A DNA stretch of 64,000 nt from Paenibacillus sp. FSL R10-2734 (GCF_037963865.1 NZ_CP150170.1:4340001-4404000); one strand, 5' to 3'. Shown: positions 1 to 8,366, counted from the first letter of the stretch. Numbers and translations are program-made. The notes: generated by a model from the sequence alone, not told the origin.

Positions 1-49
1 CATACCAATATTTTAATAAAAAGTAGACAAGAAGATATTTCCTGCTGTT

Positions 50-93
50 AATAAAAAATAGCCATCTACCTAATTTATTTAAGTAAATGGCTT
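50..93 (-). terminator. Terminator of the ABC-2 exporter operon
   Basis: Inverted repeat AGCCAT (60-65) / ATGGCT (87-92), extended inward by TAC/GTA and TAA/TTA pairs, is followed on the minus strand by a U-rich run. It lies just after the permease stop, so the operon ends here and no second permease follows. Confidence 0.7.
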
Positions 94-104
94 AATTCCT
101 ATCG

Positions 105-890
105 TTATAGAGGCAAATCCTTTTCCTTAAAAACACGTATGCCAATCATATAAAGTACAATACCTACAACACCAAGAAGAGTAAATTGAATCCAATAATC
201 ACCGTTGTTTATGATTGCATCCGTATCAAATAATGTATTCAGTGAGAAGTACTTAAATCCCTCCAGACTGCTATCTACCTTCCCCATAAGTTCAAAGAGA
301 AAGAAAGCAAGGGGGATACCAGCACCAAAAGCGAGTGAGTTTTTCGATAAATTGAATATACAAGAAAATAAGAAAGAAATACTGCTGGTTGCAAACATTA
401 AGAGAAATAAACCTACATTAAGCATAATTAAATCCGTAATTTTAAAATCAATATCGTTCTGGAAAGCCTGAACAGCTACTACCCCTACGATGGATAAAAT
501 CGTAAACATTGCAACAAGCGATGATACTAAATAGATGGCTTGCGTTCTGACCACTGTGCTTCTTTTTATAGGCGTTGATAGCAAGTAAGCCATGGACCCT
601 CTATCCACCTGCGATGCGACAAGACTATTAGCGGTCATAATTACAAAGATCAAAGGTAGAATAACACCCTGCATTGAATAAAAAGTCGATGCGAGCATGC
701 CAAGAAATGTAGTTGAACCTAGCATATTCGCAAGTGGTGTGTCCTTCACCATATCTGACATACTGGATAGCGTCTTTGGATCGAACACGGCAATGAGTAC
801 GCCACTAAATACGCTCATGATTAACGTGAAGATTAGCCACAACTTAAAATTGGCTTTCAATGTTTGTTTAAAGATCGTTTTATTAAACAT
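105..890 (-). CDS. ABC-2 type transporter permease
   Basis: Membrane component (261 aa) of an exporter; it forms the channel driven by the two ATPases encoded just upstream. About six hydrophobic segments are visible: one near residues 17-36, then segments around the conserved 'MTANSLVASQVDRGSMAYLLSTP' region typical of the ABC2_membrane_2 family (only the family pattern is meant here), and a last one before the C-terminal RVFKEKDLPL. The start was set at 890 because AAGGAGGAG lies 7 bases upstream and earlier in-frame codons overlap the ATPase gene. It is the last gene of a TetR-led operon. The exported substrate cannot be told from sequence; a drug or peptide is likely from context. Confidence 0.8.
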   Translation of the reverse strand: MFNKTIFKQTLKANFKLWLIFTLIMSVFSGVLIAVFDPKTLSSMSDMVKDTPLANMLGSTTFLGMLASTFYSMQGVILPLIFVIMTANSLVASQVDRGSMAYLLSTPIKRSTVVRTQAIYLVSSLVAMFTILSIVGVVAVQAFQNDIDFKITDLIMLNVGLFLLMFATSSISFLFSCIFNLSKNSLAFGAGIPLAFFLFELMGKVDSSLEGFKYFSLNTLFDTDAIINNGDYWIQFTLLGVVGIVLYMIGIRVFKEKDLPL

Positions 891-903
891 GAATTTCTCC
901 TCC

Positions 904-1785
904 TTAGTATAGACTTCTGAAGTATTTTTCAAGGGTGTACTTGTTTTCAGTGATAAACTTGATCTCATACTCTTTAAGCACCTTGAAGAGTGTATTGATC
1001 TGCCGATCATGTATATTTACAATGACTTGATTTTGATTTTCGCGTTGTTCTGCACAATCAAATGGTTCTGTTAAAAAGCGTTGGTAGTCCTCATGCGAGG
1101 TAAACTCAATCTTGTAAGTCTTCTCTTCATTGTGCTTAACCTCACGGGTTGATTTCACAGCAATAATCTTACCGTCTTTAATAAGTGCAACCTTGTCACA
1201 GGTATGTTCAACTTCTTCAAACATATGACTCGACATAAATATCGTTTTGCCCTTCTTTTTTTCTTCGTTTAATATATCTACAAATTCAGCTCTCATCAGA
1301 GGGTCAAGTCCCGTTGTGGGTTCATCCAGAATTAAAATATCAGGATCAGCCATTAAGGTAGCGACAATAGCAGTCTTTTGTTTCATTCCCTTGGACATTC
1401 TTTTCAAGTTAGCGGTTGGATCTAGTTGAAGTTTCTCTATAATTGTATTCGCATAGCTCATGTCTTTGAGCCCTAATAGCTCAGCCTGTTGTTTGAGGAA
1501 TTCCGTTCCAGTTGGTGCATCGGGAAAAGCGATCTCTCCAGGCGTATAACCTATCATTTTCTTAATCTCAGCTGAGTCCTTCCAGCAGTCCATTCCATTT
1601 ATTTTTACACTCCCACTTTGTGCTTTTAAGAAGCCCATCAAGTGACGAATCACCGTGGTTTTACCTGCACCATTCGTGCCGACAAAACCAAATACCTCAC
1701 CTTTTTCAATGGAAAGGTTGATGTTAAAAACCCCTTGATGTTGGCCATAATCTTTTGTCAAATTATTAATTTCTATTAATGGCAT
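904..1785 (-). CDS. ABC transporter ATP-binding protein (second of a pair)
   Basis: Cytoplasmic ATPase of 293 aa that powers the adjacent permease. Walker A GTNGAGKTT near residue 37, signature SKGMKQK near 140 and Walker B LILDEPTTGLDP near 162 are intact, followed by the switch histidine in FMSSHMFEEVE. The C-terminal about 90 residues form the extension common in exporter ATPases of this type. The start at 1785 has GGAGGTG upstream and overlaps the end of the preceding ATPase gene by 20 bp, implying coupled translation. It is a paralogue of that gene (similar length and order of motifs, and both end in a LE(K/D)YF-type tail), so the pair could form a heterodimer. Confidence 0.88.
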   Translation of the reverse strand: MPLIEINNLTKDYGQHQGVFNINLSIEKGEVFGFVGTNGAGKTTVIRHLMGFLKAQSGSVKINGMDCWKDSAEIKKMIGYTPGEIAFPDAPTGTEFLKQQAELLGLKDMSYANTIIEKLQLDPTANLKRMSKGMKQKTAIVATLMADPDILILDEPTTGLDPLMRAEFVDILNEEKKKGKTIFMSSHMFEEVEHTCDKVALIKDGKIIAVKSTREVKHNEEKTYKIEFTSHEDYQRFLTEPFDCAEQRENQNQVIVNIHDRQINTLFKVLKEYEIKFITENKYTLEKYFRSLY

Positions 1786-2716
1786 TAGGGTTGGCACCTC
1801 CCTCTGGATTAGAGTTTCGGTCATAAAACTTCATAAAGTAATCTTCAAGCGTGAACTTGATCTCTGAGAAAAACTTCAAATCATACTCAGATATTGCGCT
1901 AATGAACAGGTTGATATCATTATCATTCAATCGTACTTCCGCTTGTTTTTTATTCGCTTTTAGAGAAGTAACTTCAATGTTGTTTAGCGACTGAACCTCT
2001 AGACTAAAACGTTCAAACTCTTCTTTGGAGTTGAATTCAAATTCAAAGGATTTGCTCTCATTATGACGAAGCTCATCGGCAATAAAGGTTGAAATTAATC
2101 GGCCATCTTTGATAATTGATATTTTGTCACAGGTAGCATCTATCTCATTAAAGATATGGCTCGATAGTAAAATCGTTTTCCCTTTTTCTTTTTCCTCTTT
2201 GATAAATTCAATAAATACATTTTGCATGATAGGATCAAGACCACTTGTAGGCTCATCAAGAATTAGGACGGCTGGATTATGCATAAAAGCTGTTACAATA
2301 GCGAGTTTCCGCTTCATCCCTAACGACATACGTTTTAAACTACCTGCCGGATCAAGCTCGAATTTTGAAAGCAAATAATTAGTATGAGTCATATCATTGA
2401 TGCCACGTAAATCAGCCATCATCTTAATAAACTGCATACCCGTAAGCGATTCAGGCAATGCAATTTCGCCGGGAAGATATCCTAAATTCTTTTGAATATC
2501 ACTAGCACTCTCCCAGCTATTCATTCCATTTACTAAGGTGTATCCCATCTGAGGACGAGAAAATCCCATGATATGACGAATCGTTGTCGTTTTCCCAGCT
2601 CCGTTCGGTCCTAAAAAACCGTAAACTTCGCCTTTCTCAACTTTGAATGTGACATCGAACACACCACGATTATGACCATAATCTTTTGTTAAATGATCAA
2701 TCTCCAATACTGCCAT
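1766..2716 (-). CDS. ABC transporter ATP-binding protein (first of a pair)
   Basis: Cytoplasmic ATPase of 316 aa. Walker A GPNGAGKTT at residues 36-44, signature SLGMKRK, Walker B LILDEPTSGLDP and switch histidine in LLSSHIFNEID are all canonical. The start at 2716 follows AAAGGAGC and excludes seven upstream residues. It is the second gene of the TetR operon, 29 bp after the regulator, and overlaps the next ATPase. Family members drive export of drugs, peptides or lipids; nothing in the sequence identifies the substrate. The presence of two full ATPases for one permease is unusual and is described as a finding. Confidence 0.88.
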   Translation of the reverse strand: MAVLEIDHLTKDYGHNRGVFDVTFKVEKGEVYGFLGPNGAGKTTTIRHIMGFSRPQMGYTLVNGMNSWESASDIQKNLGYLPGEIALPESLTGMQFIKMMADLRGINDMTHTNYLLSKFELDPAGSLKRMSLGMKRKLAIVTAFMHNPAVLILDEPTSGLDPIMQNVFIEFIKEEKEKGKTILLSSHIFNEIDATCDKISIIKDGRLISTFIADELRHNESKSFEFEFNSKEEFERFSLEVQSLNNIEVTSLKANKKQAEVRLNDNDINLFISAISEYDLKFFSEIKFTLEDYFMKFYDRNSNPEGGANPNAINRN

Positions 2717-2745
2717 ATAAATGCTCCTTTCTGCCAAATGAAATA

Positions 2746-3402
2746 TTAGGATAAGGATTCAGTTCGAGGATTTCTTATTCCATTCATTACGAATTGAACA
2801 AGATTCTCCACTTCTTCTTCACTTATTGAATAGTTCTCAAACAATACAAATCGAGATACGAAAAAGCCTCCAAATACAGTCGTTAAATAAATCAATACCT
2901 GATCCGTAGGTTTATCCACTAACTCCCCACGGTGCTTAAATTCTTCTACTGCACGATTAATAAGCAGAGAGATATTTTTGATGAAATGTGGTGCAATTTC
3001 ATTTTTAAGCTCATCTTTATATATGACTTCCTTCACAAACACTCGAAATATCTCTTTATTCCTCTTAAAAAATTCAATTCTATTCTTTAGAAATCCCCTT
3101 AAAAATTGCTCGAACGTCTTCGTATCCTCTGTTAAGACTTCACTAAAAACTTCATTTGTCATAGATGGTAAAGAATCTTGAACAAATGGAAGGATAATTG
3201 AGAGCAGAAGCTTATCTTTTGTTCCGTAATGTTTAAAGATTGTACCTTCCGATACTTTTGCTATTTTAGCGATCTCAGCCGTGGATGTATTCGCAAAACC
3301 TTTTTCAGCGAACAACCTAATAGCTATTTCAATTATTTTTTGTTGTTTTTCTGTTTTTGTCTTTTGAGCAGCAATTAGTGAGTCGAATAAATCATGTGTC
3401 AT
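2746..3402 (-). CDS. TetR family transcriptional regulator
   Basis: A 218-aa repressor with the typical N-terminal helix-turn-helix (about residues 18-63: IRLFAEKGFANTSTAEIA, then SEGTIFKHYGTKDKLL) and a variable ligand-binding C-terminal half. AAAAAGGAG lies upstream of the ATG. It is the first gene of the exporter operon, so it very likely represses its own promoter; two palindromes flanking that promoter are the probable operators. Ligand release would then induce the exporter. The ligand is unknown. Confidence 0.88.
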   Translation of the reverse strand: MTHDLFDSLIAAQKTKTEKQQKIIEIAIRLFAEKGFANTSTAEIAKIAKVSEGTIFKHYGTKDKLLLSIILPFVQDSLPSMTNEVFSEVLTEDTKTFEQFLRGFLKNRIEFFKRNKEIFRVFVKEVIYKDELKNEIAPHFIKNISLLINRAVEEFKHRGELVDKPTDQVLIYLTTVFGGFFVSRFVLFENYSISEEEVENLVQFVMNGIRNPRTESLS

Positions 3403-3437
3403 TTTTTTACTCCTTTTTAGAGTCTATAGTTATAAGT

Positions 3438-3453
3438 GAGTGATTACTCACTC
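3438..3453. promoter_or_regulatory. Probable TetR operator, downstream copy
   Basis: Palindrome GAGTGA-TTAC-TCACTC placed immediately downstream of the -10 box of the operon promoter. A near-identical copy lies at 3492-3507. Position and symmetry fit a TetR dimer site; the assignment to this regulator is inferred from context. Confidence 0.7.
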
Positions 3454-3454
3454 G

Positions 3455-3483
3455 AGTATACATCTCAAGAAATCAAGAGTCAA
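3455..3483 (-). promoter_or_regulatory. Sigma-A promoter of the TetR/ABC operon
   Basis: On the minus strand TTGACT (3478-3483) and TATACT (3455-3460) are separated by exactly 17 bp, a near-consensus promoter about 55 bp upstream of the TetR start. Both sides carry the same palindrome, so repression by steric block is expected. Confidence 0.8.
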
Positions 3484-3491
3484 TGAAAATT

Positions 3492-3507
3492 GAGTGATTA
3501 CTCACTT
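3492..3507. promoter_or_regulatory. Probable TetR operator, upstream copy
   Basis: Palindrome GAGTGA-TTAC-TCACTT lies just upstream of the -35 box. It differs from the downstream copy in one base and is 54 bp from it. Confidence 0.68.
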
Positions 3508-3576
3508 CCATTGACTAAGTATCCCCTTAGCTTCCTAAATGATATTCTCCCATAGGGGTCTTAATCATTAGATATG

Positions 3577-3606
3577 AAAAAAGCCCTGATAATATTATCA
3601 GGACTT
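3577..3606 (-). terminator. Terminator for leftward transcription
   Basis: Perfect palindrome CCTGATAAT/ATTATCAGG at 3585-3602 within a longer stem, with an A-run at 3577-3582 that becomes a U-run on the minus strand. It stops transcripts arriving from the right, that is from tnpB or, before the IS arrived, from the GH43 gene. Confidence 0.7.
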
Positions 3607-3681
3607 TCGGTTTGATGTTGGGCTCATGAATGAACATGGACGAACTATTAATCTATTACTTTTGATAGTGAAAACATTGAA

Positions 3682-3900
3682 CCTCTCATCACTAAAGTGA
3701 CGAGATTCCTAAGTACAGAAGTCTACAGACTTCTAATGGATTAGGCTATCCCCGCAGTTCCTGCGGTTATCCATCTGACGTTATTCAGACAGAAGTCTTA
3801 GTCCTTCGTTCAGAATATTTTTGCTGGCATTGTCATCTCTATCGTGTGTAGTATGGCATTCTGGACATACCCATTCGCGCAAGTTGAGGTTCTTAACGTC
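3682..3900 (-). ncRNA. Probable omega RNA (reRNA) of TnpB
   Basis: TnpB nucleases use a guide RNA made from the 3' end of tnpB and the right end of the element. Here the tnpB stop is followed by about 100 bases with three hairpins, including the terminal one at 3685-3704, so the RNA would read out of the element into flanking DNA near 3660-3681, which would be the guide. Boundaries are inferred from the family, not measured. Confidence 0.4.
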
Positions 3901-4884
3901 TTTGTTCTTGTACCCGCAGCACGAACATCGTTGGCTTGATGCAAACGTCTTACCTACTGCGACGACTTGCTTCTCGTACCACTCTGCTTTGTACTCCAGC
4001 ATCGTTCTGAATTGCGACCAGGATACTTCACTGATCGCTTTCGCTAATTTGCCATATTGGAGCATCCTCTTCACTTGCAAGTCCTCAATTGCAATGATGT
4101 CGTGGTTTTTGACAATATGCGTTGAGACCTTATGTAAATAGTCAGCCCTTGCATTGGTCATATGCTCGTGTATTTTGGCAACTTTGATGCGCTGTTTGTT
4201 CCAATTGGAACTTCCTTTCGTTCTTCTTGTGAGTATACGCTGCGCCTTGGCAAGCTTCTCTTCCAATGTCCGAAAAAACTTAGGATTTCGAAATACTTCG
4301 CCGTTTGAGAGGATCGCAAAGTTTTTTAGACCCATATCGATCCCGACGGATGAATCCGTCTTTGGCAAAGGCTGCACATCTACCTCCGCAAGTATAGACA
4401 CGAAATACTTACCTGCTGGATTCCGCCTAAGGGTAGCACTCAGAATTCGTCCTTTTATTTCTCTAGACTTTGCGAATGGAACACATCCAAGCTTAGGAAG
4501 CTTGATCTTGTGACCGACAATAGCGATGTTGTTGTTTGTGAAGTGGGTTTGATACGACTGAAGAGGATTCTTTTTGCTCTTGAATTTAGGGGCATCGTTT
4601 TGCTTCTGGTAGAATCGACTGTAAGCATCAGTAAGATGCCGCAGTGCGTTTTGAAGTGCAAATTTATCAGGCTCTTGTAGCCATTCCTTCGTTCGTTTGA
4701 GTAATGTAAGTTCAGCAGAGCATTTCCCATACGACAACCCTTTTCCTGTATCTTTATAGGCTTCATTCCATCTGTTCAGAAAGTGATTGAACACAAACCG
4801 ACTACAGCCAATCGTTTTATGGATCAGCAGCTGTTGTTCTGCGTTTGGATAAATGCGGAACTTGTACGCTTTATGCGTCAGCAT
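3781..4884 (-). CDS. tnpB: TnpB RNA-guided nuclease of the IS605 family
   Basis: A 367-aa TnpB, the ancestor type of Cas12, that cuts DNA with an RNA guide to favour retention of the element. The three RuvC acidic residues are visible: D183 in GIDMG, E267 in IAIEDLQ and D350 in HDRDDNAS. A zinc ribbon has CSCC at 320-323 and CPEC at 340-343. The N-terminal region begins with YKFRIYPNAEQ and an HTH segment (SRFVFNHFLNRW). The length is typical and nothing is broken, so the protein should be active. The start is an ATG 4 bp after the tnpA stop. Confidence 0.93.
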   Translation of the reverse strand: MLTHKAYKFRIYPNAEQQLLIHKTIGCSRFVFNHFLNRWNEAYKDTGKGLSYGKCSAELTLLKRTKEWLQEPDKFALQNALRHLTDAYSRFYQKQNDAPKFKSKKNPLQSYQTHFTNNNIAIVGHKIKLPKLGCVPFAKSREIKGRILSATLRRNPAGKYFVSILAEVDVQPLPKTDSSVGIDMGLKNFAILSNGEVFRNPKFFRTLEEKLAKAQRILTRRTKGSSNWNKQRIKVAKIHEHMTNARADYLHKVSTHIVKNHDIIAIEDLQVKRMLQYGKLAKAISEVSWSQFRTMLEYKAEWYEKQVVAVGKTFASSQRCSCCGYKNKDVKNLNLREWVCPECHTTHDRDDNASKNILNEGLRLLSE

Positions 4885-4888
4885 GGCT

Positions 4889-5290
4889 TCACTTCACTTT
4901 CTGATTTCGGATGTACTCTCGTATTTGCGATTCCGTATTTTCGCTAACGGTAGCAATGAAGTATGAGCGGTTCCACAGATTTCCCTCCCATAGCTTCTCT
5001 TTAAGATCAGGAAATTCTTTGAATAGCAGTCTGGCAGATACACCTTTAAGTGCTTTGATCATGCTCGGTATAGAATGTTGTGGAGAGCACTCAATCAGCA
5101 GTTGTACGTGGTCTTCATCACTTTTCATCTCGCTGAGAATGAAGTTATTATCTAATGCAATTTGACTCAATATTTCTTTTAGTCTTACATCCAATTTGCC
5201 CTGAATCACCTTGTGACGATACTTTACACACCATACAATATGATACTGGATAGAGTAAACATATCCTCGACCAAACTTTACTTCTGACAA
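4889..5290 (-). CDS. tnpA: IS200/IS605-type Y1 transposase TnpA
   Basis: A 133-aa HUH-superfamily transposase that cuts and joins single-stranded element ends. The family frame is clear: YHIVWCVKYRHKV at 16-28, WNRSYFIATVS near 106, and the likely catalytic tyrosine Y126 in REYIRNQ. The metal-binding motif reads HVQ (61-63) rather than the usual HVH, so the second histidine is glutamine; this may be tolerated or may weaken activity. The start is TTG at 5290 with AGGAG 8 bases upstream. Confidence 0.9.
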   Translation of the reverse strand: MSEVKFGRGYVYSIQYHIVWCVKYRHKVIQGKLDVRLKEILSQIALDNNFILSEMKSDEDHVQLLIECSPQHSIPSMIKALKGVSARLLFKEFPDLKEKLWEGNLWNRSYFIATVSENTESQIREYIRNQKVK

Positions 5291-5406
5291 TCTTATCTCC
5301 TCTAGATATATCGTAACATATGTAGTTGTAATTTTGTAATGAAATTATGTCATATCGGTAGTTTAATCGCTTAGATATTTCAACATGTGTCGTACAATTA
5401 AAGTGT

Positions 5407-6945
5407 CTATAACACGCCTTGTCCGAAGTTTTCTAACTCACGACTAAAGTCACGGGTTTGCAAAACTATTCTATCAAAATAAGCGGTTGTTCGATGGGTA
5501 GAAAAGTTATACATCCCGAAGAAAACACCAGTAAAACCACCTGCCACTTCCGTAGAAATCAAGTGCGTCTCCGATTCACCCAATAAATGCCATACCTGAT
5601 CTGCACCTCGATATGAAAACGAATATTTCTCCGGCAATGCTTGAATTCTAAACTCTACGACTGTGCCTTCGAATGGTGCTGAATGTTTGATGTCACTTAT
5701 ACTTCCCACTTGTCTTCGCAGCGAGATAACATTTCTACCTTCTACCTGGGTCAGTCCGATCGCGTAGTGATATTTCTGATCCATAAAAACAACAAGACCC
5801 GCTTCGTCATCTTCTAGAGGGTTAAACTCCAGTTTAGTGGAGATTTCACAATCGAAGTGCTGCTGTCTGGTACCAATAAACGCTGGCGTTCCCTTTTCAC
5901 TCAATCTCACATCCGACCCACGCAATGCTAACCAACCTGCCCGTTCCTGCAAAGACCACTCTACCTTTTTAGGATTGCGAATAAAATTCCAGTTCATTCT
6001 TAGAGCAGATTCATCGAAGTTATCGATTGCTGTCTCTTCTTCCCAAGGAACTGATGGAAGTGTACCAGCTTCCATTTCTAGTCCTACAACACCGTTATCC
6101 CCAATCATCGGCCATCCATCATCCGTCCACTGGACTGGAGCAAGGAACGTCTCTCTGCCCAGATGATGACGGTAAGGATATCCTACCGGTCGAATCCCCA
6201 GAAATACGGCCCACCAGCTACCATCCTGTGTTTCTACTAGATCGCCATGTCCAGTAGCTTGTATAGGATAATCTGAACTCCGGTGAGTCAAAATGGGATT
6301 GTGTGGAGAAGCTTCATATGGCCCATAGGGTGACTTACTTCTTGCTATAGTCTCCATATGTCCATATTCTGTCCCGCCTTCTGCACACATTAAATAATAA
6401 TAGCCATTAACTTTATAAAGATGTGGTCCTTCGGGAAATTTACCGCCGCTGCCTGTCCATATCAAGCGAGAATCGCTCAACTTAAGGCCTGTTTCAATAT
6501 CAATCTCACATTGGTAGATTCCCATGCCTTGCTTGGTGCCAGTGCTTGTAAAATAAACTTTTCCATCGTCAAAAAACAAGGATGGATCAATCCCCTCTTG
6601 ATCCACATAAATGGGATCCGACCATTCACCTGCTGGATCATCCGTCCAAACGTAGAAGTGCCCACCGCTATCCTGATTCGTAGTCACCATGTAGAATCTA
6701 CCGTCATGATGACGAATGGTTGGTGCCCACACCCCACCAGACACGACTGATTCATCAAATTGAAGCTGGGCTTCACGTGTTAAGCAATATCCGATCTGCT
6801 TCCAATGGACTAAATCTTTACTATGCCAAATGGGTATTCCCGGAGTGTAAGCAAATGAACTGTTGACCAAATAATAATCTTCACCTACCCTGCATATGCT
6901 TGGATCTGGGTAAAAACCTGGTATTATCGGATTGTTATATTTCAT
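5407..6945 (-). CDS. Glycoside hydrolase family 43 (beta-xylosidase / arabinofuranosidase type)
   Basis: A 512-aa enzyme without a signal peptide, so it acts inside the cell on imported xylo- or arabino-oligosaccharides. The five-bladed catalytic domain fills about residues 1-300 with catalytic base D14 (PDPS), the pKa-modulating D120 (GIDPSLFF) and the acid E172 (PEGPHLY). Residues about 320-500 form the C-terminal beta-sandwich (DUF1349-like) found in XynB-type members. AAGGAG precedes the ATG. It is divergent from an AraC regulator that probably controls it. Its downstream region is occupied by the IS element. Exact sugar specificity cannot be read from sequence. Confidence 0.9.
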   Translation of the reverse strand: MKYNNPIIPGFYPDPSICRVGEDYYLVNSSFAYTPGIPIWHSKDLVHWKQIGYCLTREAQLQFDESVVSGGVWAPTIRHHDGRFYMVTTNQDSGGHFYVWTDDPAGEWSDPIYVDQEGIDPSLFFDDGKVYFTSTGTKQGMGIYQCEIDIETGLKLSDSRLIWTGSGGKFPEGPHLYKVNGYYYLMCAEGGTEYGHMETIARSKSPYGPYEASPHNPILTHRSSDYPIQATGHGDLVETQDGSWWAVFLGIRPVGYPYRHHLGRETFLAPVQWTDDGWPMIGDNGVVGLEMEAGTLPSVPWEEETAIDNFDESALRMNWNFIRNPKKVEWSLQERAGWLALRGSDVRLSEKGTPAFIGTRQQHFDCEISTKLEFNPLEDDEAGLVVFMDQKYHYAIGLTQVEGRNVISLRRQVGSISDIKHSAPFEGTVVEFRIQALPEKYSFSYRGADQVWHLLGESETHLISTEVAGGFTGVFFGMYNFSTHRTTAYFDRIVLQTRDFSRELENFGQGVL

Positions 6946-7084
6946 TGAAGCATTCTCCTTTTATGAACAATTGCATCTATGTCATGAATTATACGCTACT
7001 AGCTAAACGATAAACCTTGATTATTCGGTCGTAAAATAGCATGATATAGACATTCACCTATTCATGCTTTTGGAGGTTGAGTAA

Positions 7085-7948
7085 TTGAGCGAATTTTATT
7101 TGGACTGGTTTACATCGGATCAGAAGTTTCCATTCTTTATTCAATACGGCTTTCATGACAATGATACTGACCTTCACAGACATGCGGACTTTTCAGAGCT
7201 CGTAATTGTCTTAAGTGGTACAGCTACACATATCGTTAATACGGAAGAATCATTCATCAAGAAGGGGAATGTCTTTGTGATTAATGGTTCAACTCCGCAT
7301 GCTTTTAAAGATCCTCATGATTTTAGGATCTGCAATATTATGTACAAGCCTGAAATGCTATCGACGGCTGGGTCGGATCTGCGGACATCCAACGGCTATC
7401 AGGCACTATTTGTGTTGGAACCGTTATATCGTTATAAATACGCCTACACTAGTAAACTAAGCTTGCCGATTCCTATGCTGGAGTACGTCTCTTCCCTCAT
7501 TGCCGACATGATTGAAGAATATAGTAACAGGCTTCAGGGATATCAGACTCTGCTCGTCTCAAGGTTCATGGAACTGGTTGTCTATTTATCAAGGCATTAT
7601 GAGAAACAGGATAAAGGGAGTCAGGACAATCATCTGATCCATTTAGCGAACGCGCTCTCTTTTATGGAAGACCATTATCTTGAGGCGTTGTCGCTGGATC
7701 AAATCGCCAAACACTCAGGTATATCGGTAAGACACCTGAACCGGATCTTTCGCGCTTACTATCAGACGACGCCTATCTCCTATCTCCATCGTTTGCGTCT
7801 GGAACGGGCTTGCAGTTTGTTGAAGCATTCTGACTTCAGTATTATTCAAATCTCACATGAAAGCGGGTTTAGCGATAGCAATTATTTCACTCGACAATTC
7901 ACCAAAACCTACGGGATGTCTCCCAAGGCGTATCGAAAAAAGACATAA
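7085..7948 (+). CDS. AraC family transcriptional regulator
   Basis: A 287-aa regulator with an N-terminal cupin-like sensing domain (HRHADFSELVIVLSG near 30-45 is the typical sugar-binding AraC pattern) and two C-terminal helix-turn-helix motifs (about 185-287, LDQIAKHSGISVRHLNRIF and IIQISHESGFSDSNYFTRQF). The start is TTG with GGAGG 8 bases upstream. It is divergent from the GH43 gene across a 139-bp gap that should hold both promoters, so it likely activates that gene in response to a sugar. Confidence 0.88.
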   Translation: MSEFYLDWFTSDQKFPFFIQYGFHDNDTDLHRHADFSELVIVLSGTATHIVNTEESFIKKGNVFVINGSTPHAFKDPHDFRICNIMYKPEMLSTAGSDLRTSNGYQALFVLEPLYRYKYAYTSKLSLPIPMLEYVSSLIADMIEEYSNRLQGYQTLLVSRFMELVVYLSRHYEKQDKGSQDNHLIHLANALSFMEDHYLEALSLDQIAKHSGISVRHLNRIFRAYYQTTPISYLHRLRLERACSLLKHSDFSIIQISHESGFSDSNYFTRQFTKTYGMSPKAYRKKT

Positions 7949-7970
7949 AGGAACACCTTCTAAATACAAC

Positions 7971-7996
7971 AATAAGCCCTCAAAAGAGGACTTATT
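7971..7996. terminator. Shared terminator between convergent genes
   Basis: Stem AATAAG(C)CCTC / GAGG(A)CTTATT with an AAAA loop lies between the AraC stop and the MerR stop. It would fold in both directions; the U-tract is weak. Confidence 0.5.
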
Positions 7997-8339
7997 GGTT
8001 ACTCAATCGTTCAATTTTTTCATCCATTCGTTCCAATACTCTATTCATCTCTTCCATTCTAGATAAGAGTTGCTTCCGCTGCTCAATCAGGAGTTCTACT
8101 CTAGCATGATCAGCCGTATCTCCCTGTCTATACAACTCAACATACTTAATCAATATTTCAACGGGAAGTCCAATACCTCGCATACATTTGATATGCTCAA
8201 TCCACCTGCAGTCTTCTTCCGTATAGTCTCTGTTTCCGCTTTTATTGCGATTCACACGTGGGATAATTCCGATGCGTTCATAATAGCGGAGCGTATCCGG
8301 TGTCAGATTGAATTGTTCACTTACTTCTGTAATGGTCAT
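7992..8339 (-). CDS. MerR family regulator (AdhR/NmlR-like)
   Basis: A 115-aa regulator with the MerR winged helix at the start (ITEVSEQFNLTPDTLRYYE, then YTEEDCRWIEHIKCMRGIGLP) and a C-terminal dimerisation helix (about 75-112). The size and the link with an aldo/keto reductase match the aldehyde-responsive AdhR/NmlR group. One cysteine (about position 44 to 52 region, in DCRW and KCMR) could sense electrophiles, as in that group; this is inferred. It is the second gene of the operon, 27 bp after the reductase, and should act on the palindrome at 9411-9430. Confidence 0.85.
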   Translation of the reverse strand: MTITEVSEQFNLTPDTLRYYERIGIIPRVNRNKSGNRDYTEEDCRWIEHIKCMRGIGLPVEILIKYVELYRQGDTADHARVELLIEQRKQLLSRMEEMNRVLERMDEKIERLSNQ

Positions 8340-8366
8340 ACTTTCGTCATCCTCCGGTAATCGGTA

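Larger units (their letters stand above)
3680..5400 (-). mobile_element. IS200/IS605-type insertion sequence
   Basis: Single-strand transposing element with tnpA then tnpB, both leftward and 4 bp apart. The right end has the subterminal hairpin expected for this family: CTCATCAC (3685-3692), a 4-base loop, GTGACGAG (3697-3704), next to GGTTCA in minus-strand reading. Two more hairpins lie inside it, near 3718-3735 (AGAAGTC/GACTTCT) and 3752-3766 (CCGCAG/CTGCGG). A weak left-end hairpin (TAATTT/AAATTA) sits near 5330-5347. There are no terminal inverted repeats or target duplication, as is normal for the family, so the exact ends are approximate. Confidence 0.8.
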
